Shown here: one piece after another, positions 36,219-44,466 of the stretch
How positions within the stretch are numbered: the stretch's first letter is position 1
How the letters are laid out: each line of letters opens with the position of its first letter
Assembly: GCF_040518285.1 (NCBI RefSeq)
Contig: NZ_CP155449.1
Span: 1,612,001 to 1,676,000, forward strand
DNA from: Knoellia sp. S7-12
GTDB lineage: Bacteria > Actinomycetota > Actinomycetes > Actinomycetales > Dermatophilaceae
Reading direction: 5' to 3'
DNA: 64,000 nt
Notes under the pieces: model-generated
Seen by the model: the letters and a program-made list of their open reading frames with translations, nothing else
What the model was told of the DNA's origin: nothing
Databases searched by the model: none
Program-made: the position numbers and the translations under genes

Positions 36219-37017
36219 CCGTCAGGGCCCCCGTCGCCGCTTCAAGGATGCGCTGGCCCGGCTCGGAGGCGCGGCGCCTGCGAGCGGTGCCACTCTCCTC
36301 ATCTACCACCGCATCGGCGGGGGCACGCCCGACGAACTGGACCTGCCCACGAGTGACTTCGAGCGGCAGCTCGACGTCCTGGCGTCACACGACGTCGTGT
36401 CCCTCGACACCGCGCTCGATCGGCTCGACGCGGCTGACACCAGTCCGTCCGTGGTGCTGACCTTCGACGACGGCTTCGACGACGTCCACGCCAACGCCTG
36501 GCCGTCGCTGCGCGAACGAAAGCTGCCGTTCACGATCTACCTCGCGTCGGGCTACGTCGGTGGCTCGATGCTGTGGGAGGGCTCGACGGCCAAGGGCGCC
36601 ACCGGGCGGGGGATGAGCTGGGACCAGCTGGCCGAGTTCGTGGACTCAGGCTTGTGCACCATCGGCAACCACACTCACGGACATATCCGACCAGAGGTGT
36701 TGACCGTGTCGGAGCTAGACGCCTGCACCGAGGCCGTCGAACGACACCTCGGCGTGACTCCGCGCCACTTCACCTATCCGTGGGGGATCCCGGTGCCCGC
36801 CATGGAGGACGATCTGCGCGAGCGCTTCCGCAGCGCCTCCACCGGCGAGCTGGGTCGCAATCTGCCTGACAGCAACAGGATGCGGCTCAGCCGAGTGCCG
36901 GTGCGTCAGTCAGATCCCGAGGCTTTCTTCGCTGCCAAGCTCACCGGAGCGCTCGGGCCAGAACGCGCGTATGCCGCTGCCGTCCGTCTCGGGAAGGCCG
37001 CCGGTCTGCGGGGCTGA
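36205..37017 (+). CDS. Polysaccharide deacetylase (NodB/CE4 domain)
   Basis: The 270-residue enzyme removes N- or O-acetyl groups from polymeric sugars. It has the CE4 motif 1 VLTFDDGFDD with catalytic and metal Asp near 88-89, motif 2 GNHTHGH with metal His near 155 and 159, and motif 3-like YPWG. It lacks a signal peptide, so it may act on lipid-linked intermediates or be exported otherwise. Starts at GTG 36205, overlapping the membrane protein gene by 14 bases. Confidence 0.87.
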   Translation: MPAADRQGPRRRFKDALARLGGAAPASGATLLIYHRIGGGTPDELDLPTSDFERQLDVLASHDVVSLDTALDRLDAADTSPSVVLTFDDGFDDVHANAWPSLRERKLPFTIYLASGYVGGSMLWEGSTAKGATGRGMSWDQLAEFVDSGLCTIGNHTHGHIRPEVLTVSELDACTEAVERHLGVTPRHFTYPWGIPVPAMEDDLRERFRSASTGELGRNLPDSNRMRLSRVPVRQSDPEAFFAAKLTGALGPERAYAAAVRLGKAAGLRG

Positions 37018-37035
37018 CGTGTGGCGCTTCGTGGC

Positions 37036-38187
37036 TCAGGCGTGTGGCGAACGTGACACCAGCGCGGCATACACCTGCTCCTGGGCCGCGACGGCGCGGC
37101 GAATGTCGTAGTCCGCGGCGCGCGCGCGAGCAGCGGCACCCATGCGCTGCCGCAGGTCGTCATCACGTGCGACCGTGACGAGGGCGGCGGCGAGGGCGTG
37201 GGAGTCGCCAGGCGGGACGAGGAGTCCTTCGACGCCATCGGTGACTTGGTGGGGGAGGCCTCCCACTGCCGTGGCGACAACTGGGAGTCCACCTGCGAAG
37301 GCCTCCATCACCGCGACCGGCAGTCCCTCGTGGGCGGAGGCGAGGGTGAAGACGTCGGCCGCCGCCATGAGGTCGTGGACGTCGCGCCGGAAGCCGAGGA
37401 GCTGGAAGCGGTCACCGAGTCCGAGCGACGTGTGGAGTGCGGCCACCTCGTCCACGAGTGGGCCCTGACCCACAGCAGCGAACCGGAGCCGCGGTTCGAG
37501 GTCGAGGGCCAGGCGGGCGGCACGCAGAAGGTTCGGATAGTCCTTGTTGCTTCGCAGGTTGGCCACCGTGAGGGACAACACCTCGTCGGTGGCAACACCG
37601 AGCTCCGAGCGGAGGCGGCCGCGCGCGTCAGGGCCCGGGTTCACCGCCTCGGGGTCGATGCCGTGGATGAGGACGTCGTAGCCCTCACGCCGTGAGGTCC
37701 ACACCGTGTCCTTGACTTGGTCGGACACGGCCCAGTGATGGGCGTCGAGTGGCGCAGTGAAGCCGTTGAGCACCCGGGTCGGGGTGCGGTGACTCGTCCA
37801 CTCGTTGTGCTCGGTCGTCACGACAACCGGTCTCCGGGACCGGGGCAAGGTGCGCGAGACGAGTCGTGCGGCCGAGGCGAGGACGGGGGAGTGGGCATGG
37901 ACGATGTCGACGTCTGACATCGCGCGGCGCAGGTCCGCGATCCAGGGCGCACGCAGGGCAGGACCCGAGGTGTTGGCTCCAAGTCGCTGTGGGACAAGGC
38001 CGTTGGCCTCGAACTCCGGAACGAGGTGGGTCTTGTCCGGCCGCACATAGGCGACCCGGTAGTCGAAGCGACTTCGGTCGACCACTCCCGCGGCAAGGAG
38101 GAGGAGTTGCTCGGCGCCGCCCGGCCCCAGACCCTTGACGAGCCAGAGAACTCGGACCCGCTCAGTGGGTGGCCGTGGAGTCCCCAT
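37036..38187 (-). CDS. Glycosyltransferase family 4
   Basis: A 383-residue GT-B glycosyltransferase: VLWLVKGLGPGGAEQLLLL as the acceptor-side glycine loop, VTTEHNEW, LTVANLRSNKDYPNLLRA in the donor domain and the loop AHEGLPVAVMEAFAGGLPVV. ATG 38187 follows GGAGGGG at good spacing; the longer in-frame ORF is not needed. GC content is host-like, outside the acquired block. It is divergent from the GNAT gene at 38286. Confidence 0.88.
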   Translation of the reverse strand: MGTPRPPTERVRVLWLVKGLGPGGAEQLLLLAAGVVDRSRFDYRVAYVRPDKTHLVPEFEANGLVPQRLGANTSGPALRAPWIADLRRAMSDVDIVHAHSPVLASAARLVSRTLPRSRRPVVVTTEHNEWTSHRTPTRVLNGFTAPLDAHHWAVSDQVKDTVWTSRREGYDVLIHGIDPEAVNPGPDARGRLRSELGVATDEVLSLTVANLRSNKDYPNLLRAARLALDLEPRLRFAAVGQGPLVDEVAALHTSLGLGDRFQLLGFRRDVHDLMAAADVFTLASAHEGLPVAVMEAFAGGLPVVATAVGGLPHQVTDGVEGLLVPPGDSHALAAALVTVARDDDLRQRMGAAARARAADYDIRRAVAAQEQVYAALVSRSPHA

Positions 38188-38285
38188 CCTGTCCCCTCCA
38201 GATGCTCGCGTTGCTGAACGCCGACGGAGCATCCGGGCGCGCCCTAAACTCGCTCGAGAGTACCAACGACGACGGGGGCACACGG

Positions 38286-39266
38286 ATGAGCTCGGTGAAG
38301 CCGGAAGACCTTGTCATCAGGGCCGCCGAGCCGCAGGACGATGCGACGGCAATGCCGATGCTTCGAGCCTCGCTGGGCAAGGTCGACGACCCGCACTACG
38401 AGGCGTTCCTGAAGTGGAAGCACCGCGACAACCCGTTCGGGGTCTCGCCCGCGTGGGTGGCTCTGCACGAGGGTGTGGTCGTCGGCTATCGCACCTTCCT
38501 GCGCTGGGAGTTCCTGACCGAGGAAGGACGCGTCCTGCGGGCGGTGCGCGCAGTCGACACGGCAACCGACCCGGCATACAGAGGGGTGGGAATCTTTCGG
38601 ACTCTCACGTTGCAGGGGGTCAGCGAACTGACCCTCGCCGGTGACGGCATCGTCTTCAACACACCCAATGACCAGAGCCGACCCGGCTACCTCAAAATGG
38701 GCTGGACCCTGGCCCGCCAGCTCCCGGTCGGAGTGATGCCGCGGGGCCCGAGGTCGCTGCAGTCCATGCTGACCTCGCGCGTCCCAGCCACGCTGTGGTC
38801 GGAGGCCACCGACGTCGGGCTCGACGCCGCGGCTGCTCTGGCCGATCGTGGGGTCGCGCAGCAGCTCATTGAACACGCACCGACTGCAGGCGTCCGGACG
38901 AACCGCACCCCCGAGTACCTCGCTTGGCGCACGGCGTTCGGACCTCTGCACTATCGCCTGCTCCTCGCCAAGGAAGCCGACCCCAGCCGTGGCGGTGTGT
39001 TCTTCCGACTCCGTCGTCGGGGCGAGGCCGTGGAAGCCGCGATCATCGAACAGCTCGTGCCCGACCGCCGCACCGGAGCATCCCTCGTGCGCCGCGTTCT
39101 CAGGGAGACCGGAGCCGACTACGCGATAGGGCTGCGGACCGGGCCGTCAGCGGGCCTCCTGCCCTTGCCCCGGCAGGGGCCGCTGCTCACGACCCGGCCA
39201 CTTGCTGCCTCACCGCCGTCACCCGGCAAATGGGCGCTCACGCTCGGCGACGTCGAGCTGTTCTGA
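38286..39266 (+). CDS. GNAT-family acyltransferase
   Basis: A 326-residue N-acyltransferase. The acetyl-CoA loop is TDPAYRGVGIFRTLTL in the first third, with VFNTPNDQSRPGYLKMGW after it. The long C-terminal half resembles proteins in polysaccharide loci that acylate amino sugars. Its 3' end overlaps the convergent ligase-like gene by 48 bases. The substrate is unknown; an amino sugar made via the WbpM-like dehydratase is a reasonable guess. Confidence 0.75.
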   Translation: MSSVKPEDLVIRAAEPQDDATAMPMLRASLGKVDDPHYEAFLKWKHRDNPFGVSPAWVALHEGVVVGYRTFLRWEFLTEEGRVLRAVRAVDTATDPAYRGVGIFRTLTLQGVSELTLAGDGIVFNTPNDQSRPGYLKMGWTLARQLPVGVMPRGPRSLQSMLTSRVPATLWSEATDVGLDAAAALADRGVAQQLIEHAPTAGVRTNRTPEYLAWRTAFGPLHYRLLLAKEADPSRGGVFFRLRRRGEAVEAAIIEQLVPDRRTGASLVRRVLRETGADYAIGLRTGPSAGLLPLPRQGPLLTTRPLAASPPSPGKWALTLGDVELF

Positions 39267-40271
39267 GTCGAGCTGTTCGGGGTTGACCGATCCTGAGGTG
39301 CGGGTCGCGGCGGCCCATCCAAGGACAAGTCCGGCGGTGAGGACGACGGGGGCGAACTCCAGCAGGTGGTCGGCATAGGAGTGCACGACCAGAGCGGTCC
39401 AGGCGGCGACGGCAACGATGGCCTGGGGTGCCTTGCCCCGGGCCGCCCAGAGCATGCCAGTGAGCACGATCAGACCAAAGAGGGCGACTCCGATCCAGCC
39501 GGTCTCGGCACCGATCTGAAGCACCGACGAATGTGCGGTCGACGTGTCGGGGTCGATCGACAACGCAGTGGCGTCACGGAACGACCCCGGCCCGGCACCC
39601 GTGAGGGGTCGTCGCTGCCACAGCGCCACCGCGTCGTGCCAGAGCCGCTCCCGGACGGTGTCAAAGATGCCCCCCGCCCAGGACGGGAAGGTCGGACCCT
39701 CCGCGAGGCGCCGGATGACCGCGGCGCCGGTGCCTGCCACAAGAACTCCGAGGACGACGGCCCACCAGCGGTGAGTGGGTCGCCGCCACATGACGCAACC
39801 GATGGCGGCCACCACGGGCACGGCGACTGCGAGTCCGGCGGCGGAACGGTTGAGCGCCACCGCAACCACGCCGAGGATCAGGGCGGCGACGAGGGTCCGA
39901 CGCCGCCCGGGCGGCGTGGCGAGCAGCGCCAGCCCGCAGAGCCCCACGAGCTGCACCGCCAGGGCCGCGTTGGCATTGGCATAGCCCAGAGGCTCCTTTC
40001 CCGGCTCGCTGGTGAGCAGCACTCCAAGGATGAGGAGCCCACACACAACGGCGAGGGCGACATGCAGACGGGAGTCACCGGCATACCGGACCAGTGCCTG
40101 TCCGCCCGCGACTCCGAGCACGAGAACGATCGGTGCCACCAAATAGGGGGACGTCAGCGAAAAACCCTGGTCCAGGCGGATGCCCACCGCGGCTGACCAC
40201 GACACCCACACGGCCAGCAGCGCGAGCCCACACAGGCCGGGCCACCCGACTCGGTCGAGGTGGCGTCGCAC
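39219..40271 (-). CDS. O-antigen ligase/polymerase-like membrane protein
   Basis: A 350-residue protein with about ten membrane helices and the Wzy_C/WaaL hallmark loop RERLWHDAVALWQRRPLTGA followed by GPGSF, then HSSVLQIGAETGWIGV. Members join or polymerise undecaprenyl-linked glycans outside the membrane. With the protein at 34878 the locus has two candidates for polymerase and ligase. Transcribed leftward just after the epimerase gene (14-base gap). Confidence 0.82.
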   Translation of the reverse strand: MRRHLDRVGWPGLCGLALLAVWVSWSAAVGIRLDQGFSLTSPYLVAPIVLVLGVAGGQALVRYAGDSRLHVALAVVCGLLILGVLLTSEPGKEPLGYANANAALAVQLVGLCGLALLATPPGRRRTLVAALILGVVAVALNRSAAGLAVAVPVVAAIGCVMWRRPTHRWWAVVLGVLVAGTGAAVIRRLAEGPTFPSWAGGIFDTVRERLWHDAVALWQRRPLTGAGPGSFRDATALSIDPDTSTAHSSVLQIGAETGWIGVALFGLIVLTGMLWAARGKAPQAIVAVAAWTALVVHSYADHLLEFAPVVLTAGLVLGWAAATRTSGSVNPEQLDSEQLDVAERERPFAG

Positions 40272-40285
40272 GTCGGCCGCCGAAC

Positions 40286-41230
40286 TCAGGCGCGGTAGTC
40301 GGGCAGCGTGCGGAACCAGTCAACGGTCGCCTGCAGGCCTTCGCGCAGTGGGACCGGGGCGACATCAGGGAAGTGCCCCCGCAGACGCGAGTTGTCGGCC
40401 TGGGAGTCGCGGACGTCTCCGGCCCGGGTCTCGACGTGTTCCACGGCAGGGCGCTCGCCGAGGATGTCGGCGAGTTCGTCGACCACGACGTTGAGCGACG
40501 TCCGGCTGCCGAACGCGAGGTTGATGGCTTCGAGGTCGCTGACCTTGCGGACGACCGCGTCGGCGATCACTCGCGTCACGGTGCCGACAAAGGTGAAGTC
40601 GCGGGTCTGCTCACCGTCGCCGTGGACGGTGAGGGGAACCCCGCGCAACGCCGCGTCGATGAACGCAGGCAGGACTGCGGCGTACGCATGGCCGGCGGCC
40701 TGAAGCGGTCCGTAGACATTGAAGAAGCGGAAGGCGAGGGTCGGCATGCCGTAGGTGTGGCCGAACGACAACGTGTAGGCCTCGGTCGCCTGCTTGCTCA
40801 CGGCATACGGAGAGATCGGTGCGGTGCGCATGCTCTCGCGCTTGGGGAGCTCACGGTTGGCGCCGTAGACCGAGGACGATGACGCCGAGATGACGTGCAG
40901 GTCGCCCGCCCGGCGAGCCGCCTGCAGCACTTCGAGGGTGCCGGTGGCATTCGCGTGATGCGAGGCGAGCGGGTCGATGACGGAGCGCGGGACCGAGGGG
41001 AGCGCGCCGAGGTGCACGATGGCGCTGGCACCAGCGCAGGCCTCGTCAAGGGCAGCAGGATCGAGGATCGTCCCCTCGAGCAAGGTGATGCCGGTGCCCT
41101 CGAGGTTGGCTCGGGAACCGGTCGACAGGTTGTCGATCGCGACGACCTGGTCGATCTCGGGCCGGCCGAGCAACTCGCGCCCGAGGTTGGATCCGATGAA
41201 CCCGGCCCCGCCGGTCACCACGACCTTCAC
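40286..41230 (-). CDS. NAD-dependent nucleotide-sugar epimerase
   Basis: A 314-residue extended SDR similar to UDP-glucose or UDP-GlcNAc 4-epimerases: KVVVTGGAGFIGSNLG, VHLGALPSVPRSV, ASSSSVYGANRELP with catalytic Ser, YAVSKQATE with Tyr/Lys, and FRFFNVYGPLQ. GTG 41230 was chosen because it begins the Rossmann strand and follows GGGGGA. It is distinct from the glucuronate-type epimerase at 21132 and is in host-like DNA. Confidence 0.88.
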   Translation of the reverse strand: MKVVVTGGAGFIGSNLGRELLGRPEIDQVVAIDNLSTGSRANLEGTGITLLEGTILDPAALDEACAGASAIVHLGALPSVPRSVIDPLASHHANATGTLEVLQAARRAGDLHVISASSSSVYGANRELPKRESMRTAPISPYAVSKQATEAYTLSFGHTYGMPTLAFRFFNVYGPLQAAGHAYAAVLPAFIDAALRGVPLTVHGDGEQTRDFTFVGTVTRVIADAVVRKVSDLEAINLAFGSRTSLNVVVDELADILGERPAVEHVETRAGDVRDSQADNSRLRGHFPDVAPVPLREGLQATVDWFRTLPDYRA

Positions 41231-41320
41231 GTGTATCCCCCATGTTGAGGCGGTGGCGCACGCAGTTGCACCCGTTTTCCGCACGCTACCACCGGGCGGA
41301 CAGGGGTATCCGTGACTGGG

Positions 41321-41332
41321 TAGGGTCGGGCT
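41321..41332 (+). promoter_or_regulatory. Leaderless promoter of the nucleotidyltransferase/PqqD module
   Basis: TAGGGT at 41321-41326 is a -10 box six bases before GTG 41333, with no ribosome-binding site between. The module's first two genes overlap, so they share this promoter. Confidence 0.6.
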
Positions 41333-42208
41333 GTGCATGCCGCGACGATGCCTTGGTCAGTGGGGATTCGCTTCTCCCACGCGGCTCTTCAGGCGCTTGC
41401 TGATGACCACGACGTGGACCTCCTCCACATCAAGGGACCTGCCGTCGACGACACCCTCGGCGGGGGCACGAGGCAGAGCATCGATGCGGACGTCCTGGTC
41501 CGACCCACGCACGTCGACCGCCTCATCGCGGCGATGCACAGTCACGGGTGGACGACTCAGTTCCTCTTCGAGGATGGCTCGGCCTTCGAGCACGCGTCGA
41601 CCCTGGTCCACCCGTTCCTCGCACCTGTCGACGTGCACCGCCGGTTCCCCGGCATGGACGGTGACCCGGCCGCGGCCTTCGACCGGCTCTGGAATGATCG
41701 GCACGTCACAGACCTTGCCGGTATGCCGTGTGCGGTCCCTTCGGTGACCGCGCAGCGTCTCGTCCTCATCGTGCATGCCGCCCGAGGGGGCAGGCTCCCC
41801 CACGCTGACATCGAGCGCAGCTGGACCAGCAGCACCCCCGACGAACGCGAGGCGGTGATCGCCCTGGCCGCCAACATCGGTGCCGGCGTCGCACTGGCCG
41901 CCGGCACGGGCCGGCTGGACGAGTTCGTCGGTCAGCCCGGCCATGAGCTGTGGCGGGTGCTGTCCACGGGGGAGCGGTCACGTGCCAAGATCTGGGCGGC
42001 CAGGGTCAGGTCGGCGCCCACGAAGCGCGCAGCTGTGAGGACCGCGATCCGCCTCATCGTGCCCAACCGCCATCGTATGCAAACCAGCCTCGGACGCGCC
42101 CCCACGACGCGTGAGGTGGCCACCGCCTATGTCGCCAGTGCCCGCAGTGGGGGCCGGGAACTGGCCGGCTTCCTCCGCTCCGTGGCGTCCGAGCGGCGCA
42201 GGCGATGA
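41333..42208 (+). CDS. Nucleotidyltransferase family protein (NTP_transf_5-like)
   Basis: A 291-residue protein of the uncharacterised nucleotidyltransferase family seen near lasso-peptide and polysaccharide genes. The core is HIKGPAVDD, then GGGTRQSIDADVLVRP, with the metal-binding DxD at Asp51/Asp53, then VDVHRRFPG. The C-terminal half is helical. It should transfer a nucleotide or nucleotide-like group to a small molecule or protein. It overlaps the PqqD-like gene by 4 bases (ATGA). Confidence 0.82.
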   Translation: MHAATMPWSVGIRFSHAALQALADDHDVDLLHIKGPAVDDTLGGGTRQSIDADVLVRPTHVDRLIAAMHSHGWTTQFLFEDGSAFEHASTLVHPFLAPVDVHRRFPGMDGDPAAAFDRLWNDRHVTDLAGMPCAVPSVTAQRLVLIVHAARGGRLPHADIERSWTSSTPDEREAVIALAANIGAGVALAAGTGRLDEFVGQPGHELWRVLSTGERSRAKIWAARVRSAPTKRAAVRTAIRLIVPNRHRMQTSLGRAPTTREVATAYVASARSGGRELAGFLRSVASERRRR

Positions 42209-42492
42209 CCAGCTACAAGGTGCCCGCACGCCTGGCCTTCGTCATCCCGGACGATTCCGAGGCCCCGCAGGTCTTCCTCATGGAGCTACCCGACGGACTG
42301 CCCGTCGTGCTGCACGACACCTCGGCGATCATCTGGGTGCTTGCAGCTGACGGCGAGTCCGATGTGGGGTCGGCAGTGCTCGACGTCGTCAGTGCTGATC
42401 GCGCCGAGGTCGAGGCTGAGGTCGAGGCTGAGGTCGAGATCTTCCTCGCCGACCTCGTGGGCAGAGGGCTGCTCGAACGCGTCGGTGACTAG
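42205..42492 (+). CDS. PqqD-like peptide-binding protein (copy 1)
   Basis: A 95-residue winged-helix protein of the PqqD/RRE type, which in RiPP pathways grips a leader peptide for a partner enzyme. It shows ELPDGLPVVLHDTSAIIWVL (beta strands, then helix) and IFLADLVGRGLLERV at the end. A run of EVEA repeats comes from nearly three 12-base copies at 42406-42438. It is translationally coupled to the nucleotidyltransferase and precedes the Tat-exported protein. Confidence 0.75.
   Translation: MTSYKVPARLAFVIPDDSEAPQVFLMELPDGLPVVLHDTSAIIWVLAADGESDVGSAVLDVVSADRAEVEAEVEAEVEIFLADLVGRGLLERVGD
42406..42438 (+). repeat. 12-base tandem repeat inside PqqD-like gene
   Basis: The unit GAGGTCGAGGCT occurs about 2.75 times and encodes the acidic EVEA repeats of the PqqD-like protein. 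Copy number could change in frame by slippage. Confidence 0.85.
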
Positions 42493-42629
42493 GCGATCCG
42501 TAGCCCCTTGGTGCTGGTCAAAGGCCGAAAATACGGTCCCTTGGAGTCCTCGATTCCTTCTCATGCCCTCTTCGCCCGCTGATACCTTGGGCACCGAATC
42601 CGAATAAATCTATGCAAGGGGAGAGTCCA

Positions 42630-43307
42630 ATGACTGAGCAGCGCGAGGACCGGCGTATTTCGCGTCGCACCATCGCCAAGGGAGCGGCTTGGGCGATTCC
42701 CGCAGTGCCCCTCGTGGTGGCGACGCCGGCGTATGCATCGTCTGGTGGCGGACCCACCGGCGTCTTCATCGATGCCTGCAAGCAGCCTGGCGCCAGTTGC
42801 AGAAACGACTTCGGCTTCATCAAGGGCTACACCTTCACGTTCAGCATCACGAACCCGACAGCTGAAACCATCTACATCTACCCGACCATCAACAATGTCG
42901 ACAACCCGGACAGCGCCAACCCGGCCGATCGTCTCAACCCCCTCTTTTCCTTGGTCTCTAACCCGGCGAAGAACTTCTCCTACGAGACGGCGCGCAAGTT
43001 CGTGGGTGGCGCCATCGGCGTGCCGCTGCAGCCGGCCGAGCCGATCCTGCCGGGCCAGACCATCCAGATCATCATCAACGCGGGGGTGAACGGCAACAGT
43101 TCCAACATCTCCGGAGCAGGTTCGGTCTACATCGCTTATGGTCACACCCCGGTGATCGGTGCCGACCGCGACCACCCCTACGTCCCCGTCCCCCCGGCGA
43201 ACCCAGCGGGTGAAGGATGGCTCAGGATCCCGATCGCCTTCGCCTCGACCCCGCCGTGTGGTACCGATTGCGCGCCTGGCGGCGACACCAGCGAGACAGG
43301 GCCCTGA
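42630..43307 (+). CDS. Tat-exported hypothetical protein
   Basis: The 225-residue product begins with a twin-arginine signal (SRRTIAKGA with Arg12-Arg13, hydrophobic stretch, cleavage after ATPAYA near residue 36). The mature part has an Asn/Thr-rich beta-type core (FSITNPTAETIYIYPTINNV) and four cysteines in two pairs, CKQPGASC and CGTDC. Tat export means it folds, or binds a cofactor, before secretion. The family is unknown. The start follows AAGGGGAGAG. Lying between two PqqD-like genes and beside a kinase-like gene, it is the natural candidate substrate of the module. Confidence 0.8.
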   Translation: MTEQREDRRISRRTIAKGAAWAIPAVPLVVATPAYASSGGGPTGVFIDACKQPGASCRNDFGFIKGYTFTFSITNPTAETIYIYPTINNVDNPDSANPADRLNPLFSLVSNPAKNFSYETARKFVGGAIGVPLQPAEPILPGQTIQIIINAGVNGNSSNISGAGSVYIAYGHTPVIGADRDHPYVPVPPANPAGEGWLRIPIAFASTPPCGTDCAPGGDTSETGP

Positions 43308-43333
43308 TCTCTCGCGATGCTCTAGCCGGCGGC

Positions 43334-43615
43334 TCATCCAGCCGTGGGACGCAGGATGCCGTGGTGGATCAATTCCGCCACGGCATCCTGCGTCGCGTTG
43401 ATCGTTGAGCGCCCCTCGGGTGCGCCGAACTCCTCTTCGAGTGGGGACACCAGCGCGTAGACATCGATCGGCTCCCGGGAGAGCGCATAGATCGCGGCGC
43501 TGAGCTCATTCAGCAGCACCACGGTGCCGTTGTCGAGGAGCAGGGCCGTCCGTCCGTGGCGCGTCAGTGTGTCAGTTGCCTCATTTCGCTGAACGATCAT
43601 AACGGACCCCGGCAT
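43334..43615 (-). CDS. PqqD-like peptide-binding protein (copy 2)
   Basis: A 93-residue PqqD-type protein: TALLLDNGTVVLLNELSAAI, YALSREPIDVYALVSPL and QDAVAELIHHGILRP. It is diverged from the copy at 42205. It overlaps the end of the kinase-like gene by 19 bases, so the two are co-translated, a pairing also known from lasso-peptide kinase genes. Its 3' end contains a perfect 17-base inverted repeat facing the convergent Tat-protein gene. Confidence 0.75.
   Translation of the reverse strand: MPGSVMIVQRNEATDTLTRHGRTALLLDNGTVVLLNELSAAIYALSREPIDVYALVSPLEEEFGAPEGRSTINATQDAVAELIHHGILRPTAG
43348..43394 (-). terminator. Intragenic 17-base-arm hairpin between convergent genes
   Basis: Arms 43348-43364 and 43378-43394 pair perfectly around a 13-base loop; each arm contains GCAGGATGCCGTGG or its complement. 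It lies in the last codons of the PqqD-like gene and 40 bases beyond the Tat-protein stop. It could end transcription of the rightward gene. There is no T run. Confidence 0.5.
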
Positions 43616-44361
43616 AGATCTTTCAGGACCTCTTGCGCCTCAGCTGCCTCGCTGTATCGCACACGGATCACAGGTCCTGTCCTGTCGATGAGCCCCGCAA
43701 TGCGGTGCAACGGTCGCGTGAGCCGCGGCAACGACGAGGACTGCTCGGCCAGCCCGACGACGGCGTCCAGGATCAACAGCTCCTCAAGCTCGACCCCATC
43801 GACGAGAGGCTGTCGATCCAGAAACACCACGCGTCCCACATGTGCTCGTTCGGGCGTGGCCAACAGGCCGAGATCGTCCGGGGAGACCTCGTCCTTGATG
43901 CTTACATCCGACGTGCGACGGATCGAGAGCGGTTTCGGGTACGGACAGATGACACCGGACTCATCAATACCCACAGTCTCATCCGTCAGGTAGCCCAGCC
44001 GCTGTCCGAGCAGTGCGCTCAGAGTCGTTTTGCCTGTGCCCCCCTTGGCAACGAAGACCACGCTTCGACCGGTCCTGGGGTCACTCACCGCGCCGGCATG
44101 GAACATGAGGAGGCCGCCAGCCCGCGCGAAGATGAGGGCGCGGGTCACCGCCTGCGTGGTGGTCATGAGTCGATACGGCAACATCGCGACGTCCTCGAGC
44201 TGCACCTCCAGCGGCTCGGCCCGCACGGGGGAGATGGCCGGCGCAACCCGGCAACGCGACCAGGCAGTGCGCATTGCCGCCGCGAGCTCGGCGGCGGCTG
44301 AACCCGTGCATCGCACCTCGACGACGGCACCGAGTCCGTGCAGCCGGAGCACTTCGCTCAC
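43597..44361 (-). CDS. HPr-kinase-like P-loop protein
   Basis: A 254-residue protein with a P-loop VAKGGTGKTT near residues 104-113, a His in LMFHAGAVS just before it, and LTDETVGIDESG as the Walker B-like region. The layout matches HprK-related kinases found beside PqqD-like proteins. Such kinases phosphorylate a serine or hydroxyl on a peptide in some lasso-peptide pathways. GTG 44361 was chosen over TTG 44385 because AGGAGG lies at proper spacing. It heads a two-gene leftward operon with the second PqqD-like gene. Confidence 0.75.
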   Translation of the reverse strand: MSEVLRLHGLGAVVEVRCTGSAAAELAAAMRTAWSRCRVAPAISPVRAEPLEVQLEDVAMLPYRLMTTTQAVTRALIFARAGGLLMFHAGAVSDPRTGRSVVFVAKGGTGKTTLSALLGQRLGYLTDETVGIDESGVICPYPKPLSIRRTSDVSIKDEVSPDDLGLLATPERAHVGRVVFLDRQPLVDGVELEELLILDAVVGLAEQSSSLPRLTRPLHRIAGLIDRTGPVIRVRYSEAAEAQEVLKDLCRGPL

Positions 44362-44454
44362 GGGCCATGCCTCCTGTCCGTGCAACGCCTGGGTGCGCGC
44401 TCGTCTGACCGCACCCTATCCAGCCGTTTGCCAAGGCGTGGGGGTCTGCGCGAT

Positions 44455-44466
44455 TAGCCTGAGCGA
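44455..44466 (+). promoter_or_regulatory. Leaderless promoter of the tyrosine phosphatase gene
   Basis: TAGCCT at 44455-44460 lies six bases before GTG 44467; no ribosome-binding site separates them. Confidence 0.5.

Noticed and set aside
41333..44361. Interpretation as a complete lasso-peptide cluster
   Set aside because: No asparagine-synthetase-like cyclase, no transglutaminase-like leader peptidase and no short precursor ORF were found.
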